Positions 8,616-16,874 of a DNA stretch of 64,000 nt are shown here, one piece after another. This stretch comes from Acidovorax sp. 1608163 (GTDB lineage: Bacteria; Pseudomonadota; Gammaproteobacteria; Burkholderiales; Burkholderiaceae_C), in the NCBI RefSeq assembly GCF_003669015.1, contig NZ_CP033069.1, forward strand, positions 1,677,001 through 1,741,000, in the 5' to 3' direction. The notes under the pieces are model-generated. The model did not search any database and had not been told where the DNA came from. It saw nothing but the letters and a program-made list of their open reading frames with translations. A program made the translations under genes and the position numbers. How positions within the stretch are numbered: the first letter of the stretch is position 1; every line of letters begins with the position of its first letter.

Positions 8616-10174
8616 GCACGCCACAACCCCGCACCCCACAAGGTGCCCACACCCTGCGCCTGCTGCTGGGCGACCAGCTCAACCCCGAGCATTCGTGGTT
8701 TGCCACACAGGACGAAGGCGTGGTCTACGTGCTGATGGAAGTGCGGCAAGAGACCGACTATGTGCTGCACCACGCGCAAAAGATCCTCGCCATTTTCGCC
8801 GCCATGCGCGACCTGGCCCGCCACCTGCGCGAGGCCGGGCACCGTGTGCGCTATGTGGCGATGGACGACGCCAGCAACCGCCAGTCCATTCCAGCCAACC
8901 TTGCCGCCCTCATGGCCCGCTACGGCGCGCAGACGCTGCAATACCAGCACCCCGACGAATGGCGGCTGGACGAGCAACTGCGCACCTGGGGTACACAGCA
9001 AAGCTTTGCCGTGCAGGCCGTCAGCAGCGAGCACTTCTACACCACCCGTACCGAAATGGCCGAGGTGTTCAAGGGCCGCAAACAGTGGCTCATGGAGCAC
9101 TTCTACCGCCGCATGCGCCAGCGCCATAGCGTGCTGATCGACGTAGCGGGCGAACCCGAAGGCGGGCAGTGGAACTACGACCATGACAACCGCAAGCCTT
9201 GGCCCGGCACACCCGCACTGCCGCCCGATGCCCGGCCCACGCACGACCACAGCGCCCTGTGGGCCACCATCCAGGCCGCAGGCGTGCAAAGCTTTGGCAA
9301 CCCGCAGGCCCACGCGCTGCACTGGCCGCTGAACCGCGCCGAGGCTCTGGCGTGGCTGGATCACTTCGTCACCACCACACTGCCGCACTTTGGCGCGTAT
9401 GAAGACGCGATGAGCACGCAGAGTGCGTGGCTGTTTCACTCGCTGCTGTCCTTTGCGCTCAACACCAAAATGCTGCGCCCGCACGAGGTAGTGCAACGCG
9501 CCCAGGCCGCGTACCACGCAGGCACCGCGCCCCTGCCTGCGGTGGAGGGCTTTGTCCGCCAGATCCTTGGCTGGCGCGAATACGTGCGCGGCATCTACTG
9601 GGCCCACATGCCCGGCTACGACGAGCGCAACGCCCTGGGCCACAGCACGCCGCTGCCAGAGTGGCTGTGGACGGGAAAGACCCGCATGCGCTGCATGCAG
9701 CACGCCGTGGGCCAGTCGCTGGAGCATGCATATGCCCACCACATCCAGCGCCTCATGGTCATCGGCAACTTTGCGCTGCTGGCGGGGCTTGACCCGGCCG
9801 CCGTGCACCGCTGGTACCTGGGCGTGTACATCGACGCTTTTGAATGGGTGGAAGTGCCCAACACCGTGGGCATGAGCCAGTTTGCCGACGGCGGCCTGCT
9901 GGCCACCAAACCCTATGTGAGCAGCGCTGCCTACATCGACCGCATGAGCGACTACTGCGGCGGCTGCCACTACGACAAGAAGCTCAAGGTGGGTGAGCGC
10001 GCCTGCCCGTACAACGCGCTGTATTGGGACTTTTTCGCGCGCAATGAAGGCACGCTGGGCAACAACTTCCGCCTGGGCATGGTGTACCGCCAGTTGCAGA
10101 AGATGCAGGGCCCGCAGCTGGATGCGCTGCGCGAGCATGCGGCGACTCTGCGCACTAAACTCGACGCGCTTTGA
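8612..10174 (+). CDS. Iron-sulfur bacterial cryptochrome/(6-4) photolyase (PhrB type)
   Basis: A 520-residue member of the FeS-BCP family of prokaryotic (6-4) photolyases. Four cysteines that would hold a [4Fe-4S] cluster are at 361, 449, 452 and 465 (RMRCMQH; YCGGC; RACPYN). Their spacing is identical to Cys350/438/441/454 of Agrobacterium PhrB, shifted by 11. The N-terminal domain begins LRLLLGDQLN, where lumazine-type antenna binds, and the FAD domain follows. The ATG at 8612 overlaps the previous stop, giving a fixed start. It repairs (6-4) photoproducts, complementing the DASH protein encoded just upstream, so one operon appears to cover two types of UV lesion. Confidence 0.92.
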   Translation: MSTPQPRTPQGAHTLRLLLGDQLNPEHSWFATQDEGVVYVLMEVRQETDYVLHHAQKILAIFAAMRDLARHLREAGHRVRYVAMDDASNRQSIPANLAALMARYGAQTLQYQHPDEWRLDEQLRTWGTQQSFAVQAVSSEHFYTTRTEMAEVFKGRKQWLMEHFYRRMRQRHSVLIDVAGEPEGGQWNYDHDNRKPWPGTPALPPDARPTHDHSALWATIQAAGVQSFGNPQAHALHWPLNRAEALAWLDHFVTTTLPHFGAYEDAMSTQSAWLFHSLLSFALNTKMLRPHEVVQRAQAAYHAGTAPLPAVEGFVRQILGWREYVRGIYWAHMPGYDERNALGHSTPLPEWLWTGKTRMRCMQHAVGQSLEHAYAHHIQRLMVIGNFALLAGLDPAAVHRWYLGVYIDAFEWVEVPNTVGMSQFADGGLLATKPYVSSAAYIDRMSDYCGGCHYDKKLKVGERACPYNALYWDFFARNEGTLGNNFRLGMVYRQLQKMQGPQLDALREHAATLRTKLDAL

Positions 10175-10193
10175 TTCGATCAATCTCACCACC

Positions 10194-10538
10194 ATGAAAC
10201 TGCACGAGTACCCTGTACCGCGCCTATCTGCCGAGATCATTCAGGAGTGGGCGCCTGAGCTTGCCGCCCGGTACGGCTGCACAGTAGAAGCGTTTTTGGC
10301 AAAGCCCAGCCACATAATCTTTTTCCCCTCACAGACGCTTCGTATCGAACTCATGGACGAATCTGTAGTGGAGTTCAAGTATGCGTTCGCTCTGGTGAGT
10401 GAGGCATGCCGCACCATCGCGGTTTTCACTGAGCACTGTGGTCATCACGTGTTCCCGCACTACCAAACTAAAGTGCTCTGCGATGGCTCCCTCGTCTATG
10501 CGCAGGCCACACACCCTGGTGACTGGTCTTCGCCATGA
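10194..10538 (+). CDS. Hypothetical protein
   Basis: A 114-residue protein I do not recognise. It starts 20 bases after the (6-4) photolyase and its stop overlaps the SDR start (ATGA at 10535-10538), so it is read as part of that operon. The predicted product is a mixed alpha/beta soluble protein without signal or membrane segment. It has three cysteines (residues 29, 73 and 84), a HH pair and several aromatic residues. Base composition is noticeably lower in GC than the flanking genes, which hints at later acquisition. No catalytic motif is evident. An immunity-like or small regulatory role is possible but unsupported. Confidence 0.65.
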   Translation: MKLHEYPVPRLSAEIIQEWAPELAARYGCTVEAFLAKPSHIIFFPSQTLRIELMDESVVEFKYAFALVSEACRTIAVFTEHCGHHVFPHYQTKVLCDGSLVYAQATHPGDWSSP

Positions 10539-11233
10539 ATTCACTTCCCCACGGATACCGCGCCCTGGTGATCGGCGCCACAGGCGCCATCGGCAGTGCT
10601 TTCCTCGCCCACCTGCAGGCCGATCCGCGCTGCGCACTGGCTGTGGGCCTGGGCCGCCACACCAGTCCGGCGGTCGATCTGGATGACGAAGCCACCATTG
10701 CCGCCGCCGCCCAGCAGCTCAAGGCCCAGGGGCCATGGCACTGCATCATCCACGCCGCAGGTCTGCTGCACGGCCCCCACGGCATGCCCGAAAAGCGCCT
10801 GGGCCAGTTGAACTACGCGCAGATGGAGGCCACCTTCCGCACCAACACCTTCGGCCCTGCGCTGGCGCTGGCCCACTTTGCGCCGCTGCTGCCAACGCAC
10901 GGGCGTGGCCTGCTCGCCGTGCTCTCGGCCAAGGTGGGCAGCATTGGCGACAACCGCCTGGGCGGCTGGTACAGCTACCGCGCCAGCAAGGCCGCGCTCA
11001 ACATGCTGGTCAAAACGGCGTCCATCGAAGTGGCCCGCACCCACCCGCAGGCCGTGCTGGCGGCGCTGCACCCGGGCACCGTCAACTCAGCCCTGTCGGC
11101 CCCGTTCAACGGCGCAGAAATTGGCCGCCCGGCTGCAGATGCAGCGGGGGATATGTTGCGGGTGCTGGATGGGTTGCCGGTGGAAGAAACGGGCGGGTTT
11201 TATGCGTATAGCGGGGACAATCTGCCTTGGTAG
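10535..11233 (+). CDS. SDR family oxidoreductase (CsgA/C-factor-like)
   Basis: A 232-residue short-chain dehydrogenase/reductase. The dinucleotide motif is GATGAIG at 14-20, the second-strand region has IIHAAG, and the active-site YSYRASK provides Tyr and Lys of the YxxxK motif, preceded by a Ser in the LSAKVG strand. Length and the cell-cell-like DGLPVEETGGFYAYSGDNLPW ending match the small C-factor-type SDRs often found near photolyases. NADPH and carbonyl substrate are likely, but the substrate is unknown. It overlaps the preceding unknown gene by four bases and is the last gene of the photoprotection run. Confidence 0.88.
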   Translation: MNSLPHGYRALVIGATGAIGSAFLAHLQADPRCALAVGLGRHTSPAVDLDDEATIAAAAQQLKAQGPWHCIIHAAGLLHGPHGMPEKRLGQLNYAQMEATFRTNTFGPALALAHFAPLLPTHGRGLLAVLSAKVGSIGDNRLGGWYSYRASKAALNMLVKTASIEVARTHPQAVLAALHPGTVNSALSAPFNGAEIGRPAADAAGDMLRVLDGLPVEETGGFYAYSGDNLPW

Positions 11234-11255
11234 CCGAGCAGGGGCGTGATGGGCA

Positions 11256-11314
11256 TTTTGCTATCGTTTTGATACTGCATGTGACCGTCTATCAAGCGCT
11301 AGATGGCAATTTGG
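11256..11314 (+). repeat. Interspersed double-hairpin repeat, copy A (degenerate)
   Basis: This copy begins TTGCTATC and carries AAGCGCTAGAT and GGCAATTTGG, matching five other copies in the window (19477, 37311, 39835, 51416, 62391). The first stem is only partly preserved and the second lacks its left arm. It lies between the SDR stop and the APH-type gene. Confidence 0.6.
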
Positions 11315-11394
11315 CCTGGAGTCTTTTCGATGCGAGCGGGTGCTAGGAGCAGAATGCAAGACCTGCTCCCTGCGATCCCCCTAAGGAGATTCTC

Positions 11395-11442
11395 ATGTGG
11401 CATCCATGGACAATGCCGCATGCTTTCTTCCCCTTCTCATGA
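11395..11442 (+). other. Possible 15-codon leader ORF overlapping the kinase start
   Basis: An ATG at 11395 has the best ribosome site of the region (AAGGAG at 11383-11388, 6 bases before it) but opens a frame of only 15 codons (MWHPWTMPHAFFPFS). Its TGA at 11440 lies 20 bases inside the next gene, in another frame. It could be a leader that couples translation, or a sign of a one-base change near the true start. Confidence 0.35.
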
Positions 11443-12448
11443 CCTCAACCTGGTCGCCTCCCACACCACAGCCGCTGCCTCTGCCGTGAGTGATTGGGTC
11501 TCGCAGCACTATGGCCTGCAAGTGCAGCAGTGCTACCTGATTCGCCGCAACCTCAACGACAACTACGCCGTGCGTGCCACGGACGGCAATCGATATGTGG
11601 CGCGACTTTGTGCCATTCGGCCGCGCGGCGCGTTCAATGTGGATTTCGAGGTTGCGCTGCTGGCCCACCTGCACGCGCAAGGCGTGGGCGTGGCCACGCC
11701 GGTAATGGCTGCGAACGGAGCTGCCAACATTACCCTGCCGTTCCCTGAAGGTCCGCGTGCGCTTGTCCTGTTTCGCCACTGCGATGGTGCCGTGCCCGAT
11801 ACGCCCGAAGAACTCCACCTGACCGGCGCCACGCTGGCCCGGATTCACAGCGCCGCGCAAAGCTTCACAGGCCCCGCAAGCCGCTATGTGCTGGACGGCC
11901 ACCACCTTGCAGGCCGCACGCAGGACTACCTTGTCGCCCATCCCGAGCTGGCCCCTGCCGTGCTGGATGCCTACCGGCGACTGATTGAGCGCCTCCTGAG
12001 CGAGTTGGCGGATGTTGGGGGCACCTTGACCCGCGTGATGTGCCACGGCGACACGCATGGTTTCAACAACCATGTGCACACCGATGCCTATGGTGTGCAG
12101 CGCGCCGCCTTCTTTGACTTTGACGACGCCGGGCCAGGGTTCCTGGCTTATGACCTGTGTGTGTGGCTGTGGTCGAACCTGCCCCGCAAGGCCCCCATGG
12201 AGCCTGACGAAGCCTTGCTCAAGCGCTGGCAGCAGTACCTGGCCGGCTACCGCGCAGGGGGCGGCCTTGTCACCGATGCCGACCTCGCTGCCTTGCCCCT
12301 GTTCCTGCAGTTGCGGCACCTGTGGAACATGGGGGAGGGCGTGGCGCGCATCCACCACTGGGGCGCCAACATGATGTCTGCCGACTGGATCAAGAAGCAG
12401 CTCGATGTGATGGCCGCTTGGGCCCGGCTGCAATTGCCCAGCGCCTGA
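11420..12448 (+). CDS. Phosphotransferase (APH/homoserine-kinase type)
   Basis: A 342-residue protein of the APH phosphotransferase family. It shows the ATP-site start (IRRNLNDNYAVRA with RYVARL), the catalytic loop CHGDTHGFNNH (Asp of the Brenner motif) and the metal-binding DFDDAGPGFLAYDL. This fits small-molecule kinases such as choline, homoserine or Ser/Thr (SrkA-like) kinases; the substrate is open. The ATG at 11420 starts the conserved region but has no good ribosome site of its own, whereas the overlapping short ORF at 11395 has one. It is convergent with the map gene. Confidence 0.8.
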   Translation: MLSSPSHDLNLVASHTTAAASAVSDWVSQHYGLQVQQCYLIRRNLNDNYAVRATDGNRYVARLCAIRPRGAFNVDFEVALLAHLHAQGVGVATPVMAANGAANITLPFPEGPRALVLFRHCDGAVPDTPEELHLTGATLARIHSAAQSFTGPASRYVLDGHHLAGRTQDYLVAHPELAPAVLDAYRRLIERLLSELADVGGTLTRVMCHGDTHGFNNHVHTDAYGVQRAAFFDFDDAGPGFLAYDLCVWLWSNLPRKAPMEPDEALLKRWQQYLAGYRAGGGLVTDADLAALPLFLQLRHLWNMGEGVARIHHWGANMMSADWIKKQLDVMAAWARLQLPSA

Positions 12449-12506
12449 TGTTCCCTTGCCCCGCAAGGGCGCTGGGCTCTGCACCCACTTTGCAGCGCCA
12501 GTTTGG

Positions 12507-13304
12507 CTATACCGCCGGATAAGCCCCCGTGCCTCCCGGCCACGCCGTCAGCACCTCGTAGCCGCTGTCCGTCACCGCCACCATGTGCTCCCACTGGGCC
12601 GAGAGCGACCGGTCCTTGGTCACCACCGTCCAGCCATCGGCCAGCTCCTTGGTCTCGCGCTGGCCTGCGTTCAGCATGGGCTCGATGGTGAAGACCATGC
12701 CAGCTTCCAGTTGCAGCCCCTGGCCACGCCTCCCGTAGTGCAGTACCTGGGGCTCGTCGTGGTACACGGTGCCAATGCCGTGGCCGCAATACTCGCGCAC
12801 CACGCTGAAGTGCTCGCGCTGCGCCACCGTGGCAATGGCGTGGCCCACATCGCCCAGCGTGGCACCGGGCTTCACTTCGCGGATGCCCGCGCACAGCGCC
12901 TCGTACGTGGTGCGCACCAGCCGCTGGGCCAGCACGCTGGGCGTGCCCACGCAGAACATGCGGCTGGTGTCGCCGTACCAGCCGTCTTTTTCCACCGCCA
13001 CGTCGATGTTGACGATGTCGCCTTTTTTCAGAATCTGGTGTGGGGAGGGGATGCCGTGGCAGACGACATGGTTCACCGAGGTCAGTACCGTCTTGGGGTA
13101 ACCCAGGTAGCCTACGTTGGCGGGTCTGGCGCCTTGTACGTTCACGATGAAGTCGTGGCACAGGGTGTCCAGCGTCTCAGTGCTCACGCCCGGCACCACA
13201 TGGGGCTCGATCATGGCCAGCACTGCGGCGGCCAGTTGGGCCGCCCGCCGCGCCATCACCAGTTCTTCGGCCGAGCGGATGGGGACATCACCAGCGTGTG
13301 CCAT
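12507..13304 (-). CDS. map: Type I methionine aminopeptidase
   Basis: A 265-residue type I methionyl aminopeptidase that removes the N-terminal Met from nascent proteins. The five metal ligands are visible: Asp in VNIDVAVEKDG, Asp in YGDTSRMF, His in YCGHGIG, Glu in TIEPML and Glu in WEHMVAVT; the substrate His is in HHVVCHGIP-like context (NHVVCHGIP). The ATG at 13304 shares one base with the TGA of the ParD-like gene, so the two are translationally coupled. This is not the ribosomal-protein-linked map location; the genome may contain another map copy, which makes this one a candidate paralogue. Confidence 0.9.
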   Translation of the reverse strand: MAHAGDVPIRSAEELVMARRAAQLAAAVLAMIEPHVVPGVSTETLDTLCHDFIVNVQGARPANVGYLGYPKTVLTSVNHVVCHGIPSPHQILKKGDIVNIDVAVEKDGWYGDTSRMFCVGTPSVLAQRLVRTTYEALCAGIREVKPGATLGDVGHAIATVAQREHFSVVREYCGHGIGTVYHDEPQVLHYGRRGQGLQLEAGMVFTIEPMLNAGQRETKELADGWTVVTKDRSLSAQWEHMVAVTDSGYEVLTAWPGGTGAYPAV

Positions 13305-13567
13305 CAGTGCTGCTTTCCAGTGCGTCGGCCCGTGGCTGCGGGTTGGTCCAACCCACCGTTGGCTGCCAGCGCCACATCCAGCCCACCGGCCAGTTCGGCC
13401 CGCACCAGCATCTGGCAAATCTCGCGGTGGTCCAGGTCGGGGTACATCTCGGCCAGCATGCCCACGCGCATCCAGTGCTCTGCCTGGGAGTTGATGGAGC
13501 GGCTCAGCGCCGTGCTGGCCAGGCGCAGGTTCTCGTGCATTTGATCGGAAATTTTGACGATGCCCAT
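13304..13567 (-). CDS. ParD-like antitoxin-family protein
   Basis: An 87-residue protein matching the ParD-like (ribbon-helix-helix) family. It begins MGIVKISDQMHENLRLAST and has the SRSINSQAEHWMRVGMLAEM helix region. Such proteins resemble type II antitoxins and bind DNA as dimers. No ParE-type toxin is adjacent; instead the partner in the operon is methionine aminopeptidase, joined by a TGATG overlap. Three hexamers spaced exactly 11 bases lie just upstream, a pattern fitting ribbon-helix-helix operators and suggesting autoregulation. Whether it is an antitoxin at all is uncertain. Confidence 0.8.
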   Translation of the reverse strand: MGIVKISDQMHENLRLASTALSRSINSQAEHWMRVGMLAEMYPDLDHREICQMLVRAELAGGLDVALAANGGLDQPAATGRRTGKQH

Positions 13568-13587
13568 GATTTAATAATATGCAAAAT

Positions 13588-13615
13588 GTATGTGAATTGT
13601 ATATGTTTCGTATAT
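13588..13615. promoter_or_regulatory. Three 11-bp-spaced hexamers upstream of parD-like/map operon
   Basis: On the plus strand GTATGT, GTATAT and GTATAT begin at 13588, 13599 and 13610, exactly 11 bases apart, in a strongly AT-rich stretch 21-48 bases before the ParD-like start. On the minus strand the same stretch holds a TACAAT-like -10 element. Direct repeats on one helix face suit binding by a ribbon-helix-helix protein. Confidence 0.5.
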
Positions 13616-13713
13616 TTTTGAAAGGGCATGGCTGATGCCCTGCATCGTGCGTCGGTTGCCTGGGGGGTAGGGCATCATCGGCACTGCGTCCGGTGGCACT
13701 TTGAGAGATTTTT

Positions 13714-14106
13714 ATGAGCATCAGCAACACCTTGAAGATTTGGGCCAAGCGCATCAAGCGCGATGGGGTGACCTTGTGTTTTGCTGGCAAGCACCCTAAG
13801 ACGCCTTGGTATGCCAAGGCGCTCGGGCTGTTTGTGGTGGCGTATGCGCTGAGCCCGATTGACCTGATCCCCGATTTCATTCCCGTGCTGGGCTATGTGG
13901 ACGATGTGTTGCTGCTGCCCGGCCTGATCTGGCTGACCTTGCGGCTGTTACCGCCCGATGTGCTGTCTGATTGCCGCAGTGAGGCCGATGCATGGATGCA
14001 GGCGAAGGGCGCCAAGCCCCGCAGCATGGCCGGTGCGGTGTTGGTGGTGGCGCTGTGGCTGGCCGTGGGGGCAGCTTTGTGGATGGGGTTGCGGCCGCTG
14101 GGTTGA
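13714..14106 (+). CDS. YkvA family membrane protein (DUF1232)
   Basis: A 130-residue protein with the DUF1232 core at about residues 30-80: KTPWYAKALGLFVVAYALSP followed by IDLIPDFIPVLGYVDD, the family hallmark. Two to three hydrophobic helices are predicted, with a last one near the C-terminus (AVLVVALWLAVGAALWMG). Function is unknown. The ATG at 13714 is divergent from the ParD-like/map operon and follows a short spacer; no operon partner is evident on this strand before the GST. Confidence 0.85.
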   Translation: MSISNTLKIWAKRIKRDGVTLCFAGKHPKTPWYAKALGLFVVAYALSPIDLIPDFIPVLGYVDDVLLLPGLIWLTLRLLPPDVLSDCRSEADAWMQAKGAKPRSMAGAVLVVALWLAVGAALWMGLRPLG

Positions 14107-14208
14107 GGGCTAATGTCAGGTGCCCGGCACCTGCGGCGCTTTTTTGTGACACTGCTCAGCCCCGGGGCAGATGGTCTGCCCCTTTTGGATACCAAGGAGG
14201 AGTGTGCG

Positions 14209-14853
14209 ATGTACCGTCTTCACAGCTTTTGCCAGTCTGGCAATTCGTACAAGGTGGCGTTCTTTTTACGGGCACTGGGCGTTGCGTGGGAGCCCGTGTT
14301 TGTGGACTTCATGAACGGCATGACGCGCACGGCCGACTGGCGCGAGCAGACCAACCCCATGGGCGAGGCGCCGGTGCTGGAGGATGGTGAGCGCAGCCTG
14401 ACGCAGTCGGGGGTGATCCTGACTTATCTGGCCCAAAAGCATGCGCCAGCGTATCTGGGGAAGACCGAAGACGACAAACTGGAGGTGCTGCGCTGGCTGC
14501 TGTTCGACAACCACAAGTTCACCAGCTATTTCGCAACGTTCCGCTTCATGAAAGCCTTTGGTGCCACACCGCCCGAGCCTGCGCTGATGGCGTGGCTGCA
14601 GGGGCGCATGGACAACGCGTTTGGCATTGTGGACAAGCACCTGGCGGGCCGCACGTTCATGGTGGGTGAGCAGCCCACGATTGCCGACTTCTCGCTGTGC
14701 GGCTACCTGTTCTACCCGGTGGAAGAAAGCGGGTACGACATGGCTGCGCGTTACCCACACATCCAAGCATGGTTGCAGCGCTTGCGCCAGCTGCCGGGCT
14801 GGGCGGGGCCGTATGAGATCTTGCCGGGCGAGCGCATTTTGCCCAAGTGGTAA
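14209..14853 (+). CDS. Glutathione S-transferase family protein
   Basis: A 214-residue soluble GST. The N-terminal thioredoxin-like domain starts MYRLHSFCQSGNSYKVAFF and includes the cis-Pro and glutathione-binding segment GEAPVLEDG followed by LTQSGVILTYLA; the helical domain contains the conserved EQPTIADFSLCGY (N-capping Asp). The likely catalytic residue is Ser10 or Cys8 near the first helix. Electrophile detoxification is expected but the substrate is unknown. The start at 14209 has a strong AAGGAGG ribosome site, which rules out longer in-frame starts upstream. Confidence 0.9.
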   Translation: MYRLHSFCQSGNSYKVAFFLRALGVAWEPVFVDFMNGMTRTADWREQTNPMGEAPVLEDGERSLTQSGVILTYLAQKHAPAYLGKTEDDKLEVLRWLLFDNHKFTSYFATFRFMKAFGATPPEPALMAWLQGRMDNAFGIVDKHLAGRTFMVGEQPTIADFSLCGYLFYPVEESGYDMAARYPHIQAWLQRLRQLPGWAGPYEILPGERILPKW

Positions 14854-15071
14854 CCAAAGCGAACTTGGTAGCGGCCGCAAATCAGTCGTTACCGGGCTTG
14901 GGTGTCCACTGCGCTGCTGCATGCGTGCGGCCCCGGCGGGGATCAGTACGGCCTGCGTTCCATCGACCGGACGTGGGCGTGCACGGTGACCGATGGTGTG
15001 CAGGCTGCAGGATCGATGTCACCCGAGTTGCATCTGCAACAGCAGTCTCCTGCAGTCGCCCCCACGCCAGC

Positions 15072-16772
15072 TCATTTGAACAGCTGTGCCACCCTCTCCA
15101 AAAATTCCTGCACGCTCAGTTCGGCATCCAGCGTTTCGCGTGCGATGACGTCGGCGTTCCCTTGGCGCGCCTGGTACTCGATGCGCAGTTGCATTTGGCC
15201 GTCGTCGTCCAGTGCGTGGTCGTAGCCCATGCGGTACGTGCGCCAGATGTCGCCACGGCGAGCCAGTGCCAAGATGCGGTGCTCGTCTAGCCCCGTGATG
15301 GGTGGAAAGCACAGGCACACCACTTCGATTGCTCCTTCATCCGCCTTGCCAGGCAGGGTGACCGCGTGGCATTTGAGGCCATCCGGGGGGATGCGTTCTG
15401 AGGCTGGCAATGTGTTGGCCCTGTCTTGCCAGATACGCGAGAGCTCGGCAGCACCGTGTGGACTGGCGAACCTTGCCCAGAAGGCTCCTGGGTTGTTGTA
15501 CAGGTCCTGGTGCAAGGCTGCTGTGACTTCGAAATTGTGGCAGCGCCGACCGCGCGGGTCGTGGGTGCGGGATTGCAGCGATGCAGGAATCGGGCGCAGC
15601 GCGGCCCGCCAGGCCGCGACATCGCTCCAGCGGGCGAGTGGCGGCGTATGGGCTAGCGCGGCGCGTACGGCCGCCAGGGCCTCACGTTCCTGAGGCGCGC
15701 GCCAGTAGCTGCTGTGCTGCCAGTGGCTTTCCAGCTCGCTGTCGATGTCGGTTGCAAACGGGTTGCCATTGAGGTGGGCGATGACGAGGCGCTGCGCAAG
15801 AGGGAAGACCTCGTCACGCAGGCTGCGCGAGCCGTCCGAGCCCGCAGGGCGGTCCGACCAGTTGTAGGCGTTGCGGTAGGGCGTGCGTACTGTGTCGGCG
15901 CTGGCGTCGTTGAGCAGTTGGTCCAGCCCGTGCAGGTCACTGCACAGGCCCGCCAGGGGCAGCACTCGACCACATACCAGGGTAAGGACTGCGGGCAATT
16001 GCGCTAAGCGTTCGAGTTTCCAGCGATGCTGAGCGTCCGGGCCTGGCTCGAAGAACTCCATGCTCAGCTCGAAGGTGGTGTCCTGGTGAGACCTGGGCCC
16101 CAGGGCTTGTGCCAGCACAGCAGTGCACGCGTCATGCCACACGCACAGGGTGAGGTGCAGCGCTTCGTAGCGCATCAGATTCACTGTCAGCGCTTGGCGC
16201 ACTGCACCGATCCGCCGGGCGAGGACGATGGAGGCGCCGGGCTGGTCGGGTGGCGCAGCTTCCAGCTCAAAACCGCTGCCTGCCATAGCGCGGGCCAGTG
16301 CGGGGGCCAAAACCTCTCGCACCTCGCTCTCGCCACGTAAAGCATCGGGCGGGCGGGCGCCCCACGGCAGCTTGCCGGTGGGTTGTGCAGGCGTGGTGGC
16401 TTGCGCGAACTCGGTCGGCACGACCTGGCCATTCGGCAGGAAGCCTATCCCCAGCGCCGCGTCATACGCCACCAGTCCAAGTGCACCGGCAATCTCTACA
16501 GCGGCTTGATAAGCGCGCATCTCTTCCACGGTCGGGAGGTCAAACTGCCATGCCGCGCGGCGGCAGGCGTCGGCCTGTTGCAGCGGTGTGGGGCGGGCTG
16601 TCGATGCATCCTTGAAGAGGGACTCGAATCGCAGCGCGAATTCGACGAAGCGCAGGTTCTTGCCGTCGGCGCGTGCGTGCAGTAACTCGCGCATGGCCTC
16701 CAGTGCTGCAAAGCTCTCGGGCAACGGCAGGGCATGGCGATCGGGGTCGAAGAGGTTAAGGCTAGAAGGCAT
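15072..16772 (-). CDS. Hypothetical protein (566 residues)
   Basis: A long protein I cannot assign. It has no signal peptide or membrane helix and contains no evident nucleotide-binding, protease or helicase motif. There are two mixed halves: residues 1-300 are Ala/Leu-rich and helical, with a WKLERLAQLPAVLTLVCGRV hydrophobic patch, while 330-566 contain WSDRPAGSDGSRSLRDEVFP and the acidic/aromatic YRMGYDHALDDDGQMQLRIEY. Codon use looks like that of its neighbours, arguing for a genuine gene. The start lacks a clear ribosome site. It lies 102 bases downstream of the Lon-like gene on the same strand, so the two may be cotranscribed and share a process. Confidence 0.75.
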   Translation of the reverse strand: MPSSLNLFDPDRHALPLPESFAALEAMRELLHARADGKNLRFVEFALRFESLFKDASTARPTPLQQADACRRAAWQFDLPTVEEMRAYQAAVEIAGALGLVAYDAALGIGFLPNGQVVPTEFAQATTPAQPTGKLPWGARPPDALRGESEVREVLAPALARAMAGSGFELEAAPPDQPGASIVLARRIGAVRQALTVNLMRYEALHLTLCVWHDACTAVLAQALGPRSHQDTTFELSMEFFEPGPDAQHRWKLERLAQLPAVLTLVCGRVLPLAGLCSDLHGLDQLLNDASADTVRTPYRNAYNWSDRPAGSDGSRSLRDEVFPLAQRLVIAHLNGNPFATDIDSELESHWQHSSYWRAPQEREALAAVRAALAHTPPLARWSDVAAWRAALRPIPASLQSRTHDPRGRRCHNFEVTAALHQDLYNNPGAFWARFASPHGAAELSRIWQDRANTLPASERIPPDGLKCHAVTLPGKADEGAIEVVCLCFPPITGLDEHRILALARRGDIWRTYRMGYDHALDDDGQMQLRIEYQARQGNADVIARETLDAELSVQEFLERVAQLFK

Positions 16773-16874
16773 TGCTTGGCTTGTATGCAGGGTTGCGTTC
16801 GCGCAGCGCGCGGCGATCAGGGGGCGCTTTGCCGCATGCGGCGAGTTACAGGCTCGTGTCGCGGAGCAGCGCTC

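Noticed and set aside
12449..12506. CCCTTG/CAAGGG hairpin between the APH-type gene and map as a terminator
   Set aside because: The stem is short and has no T-run on either side.
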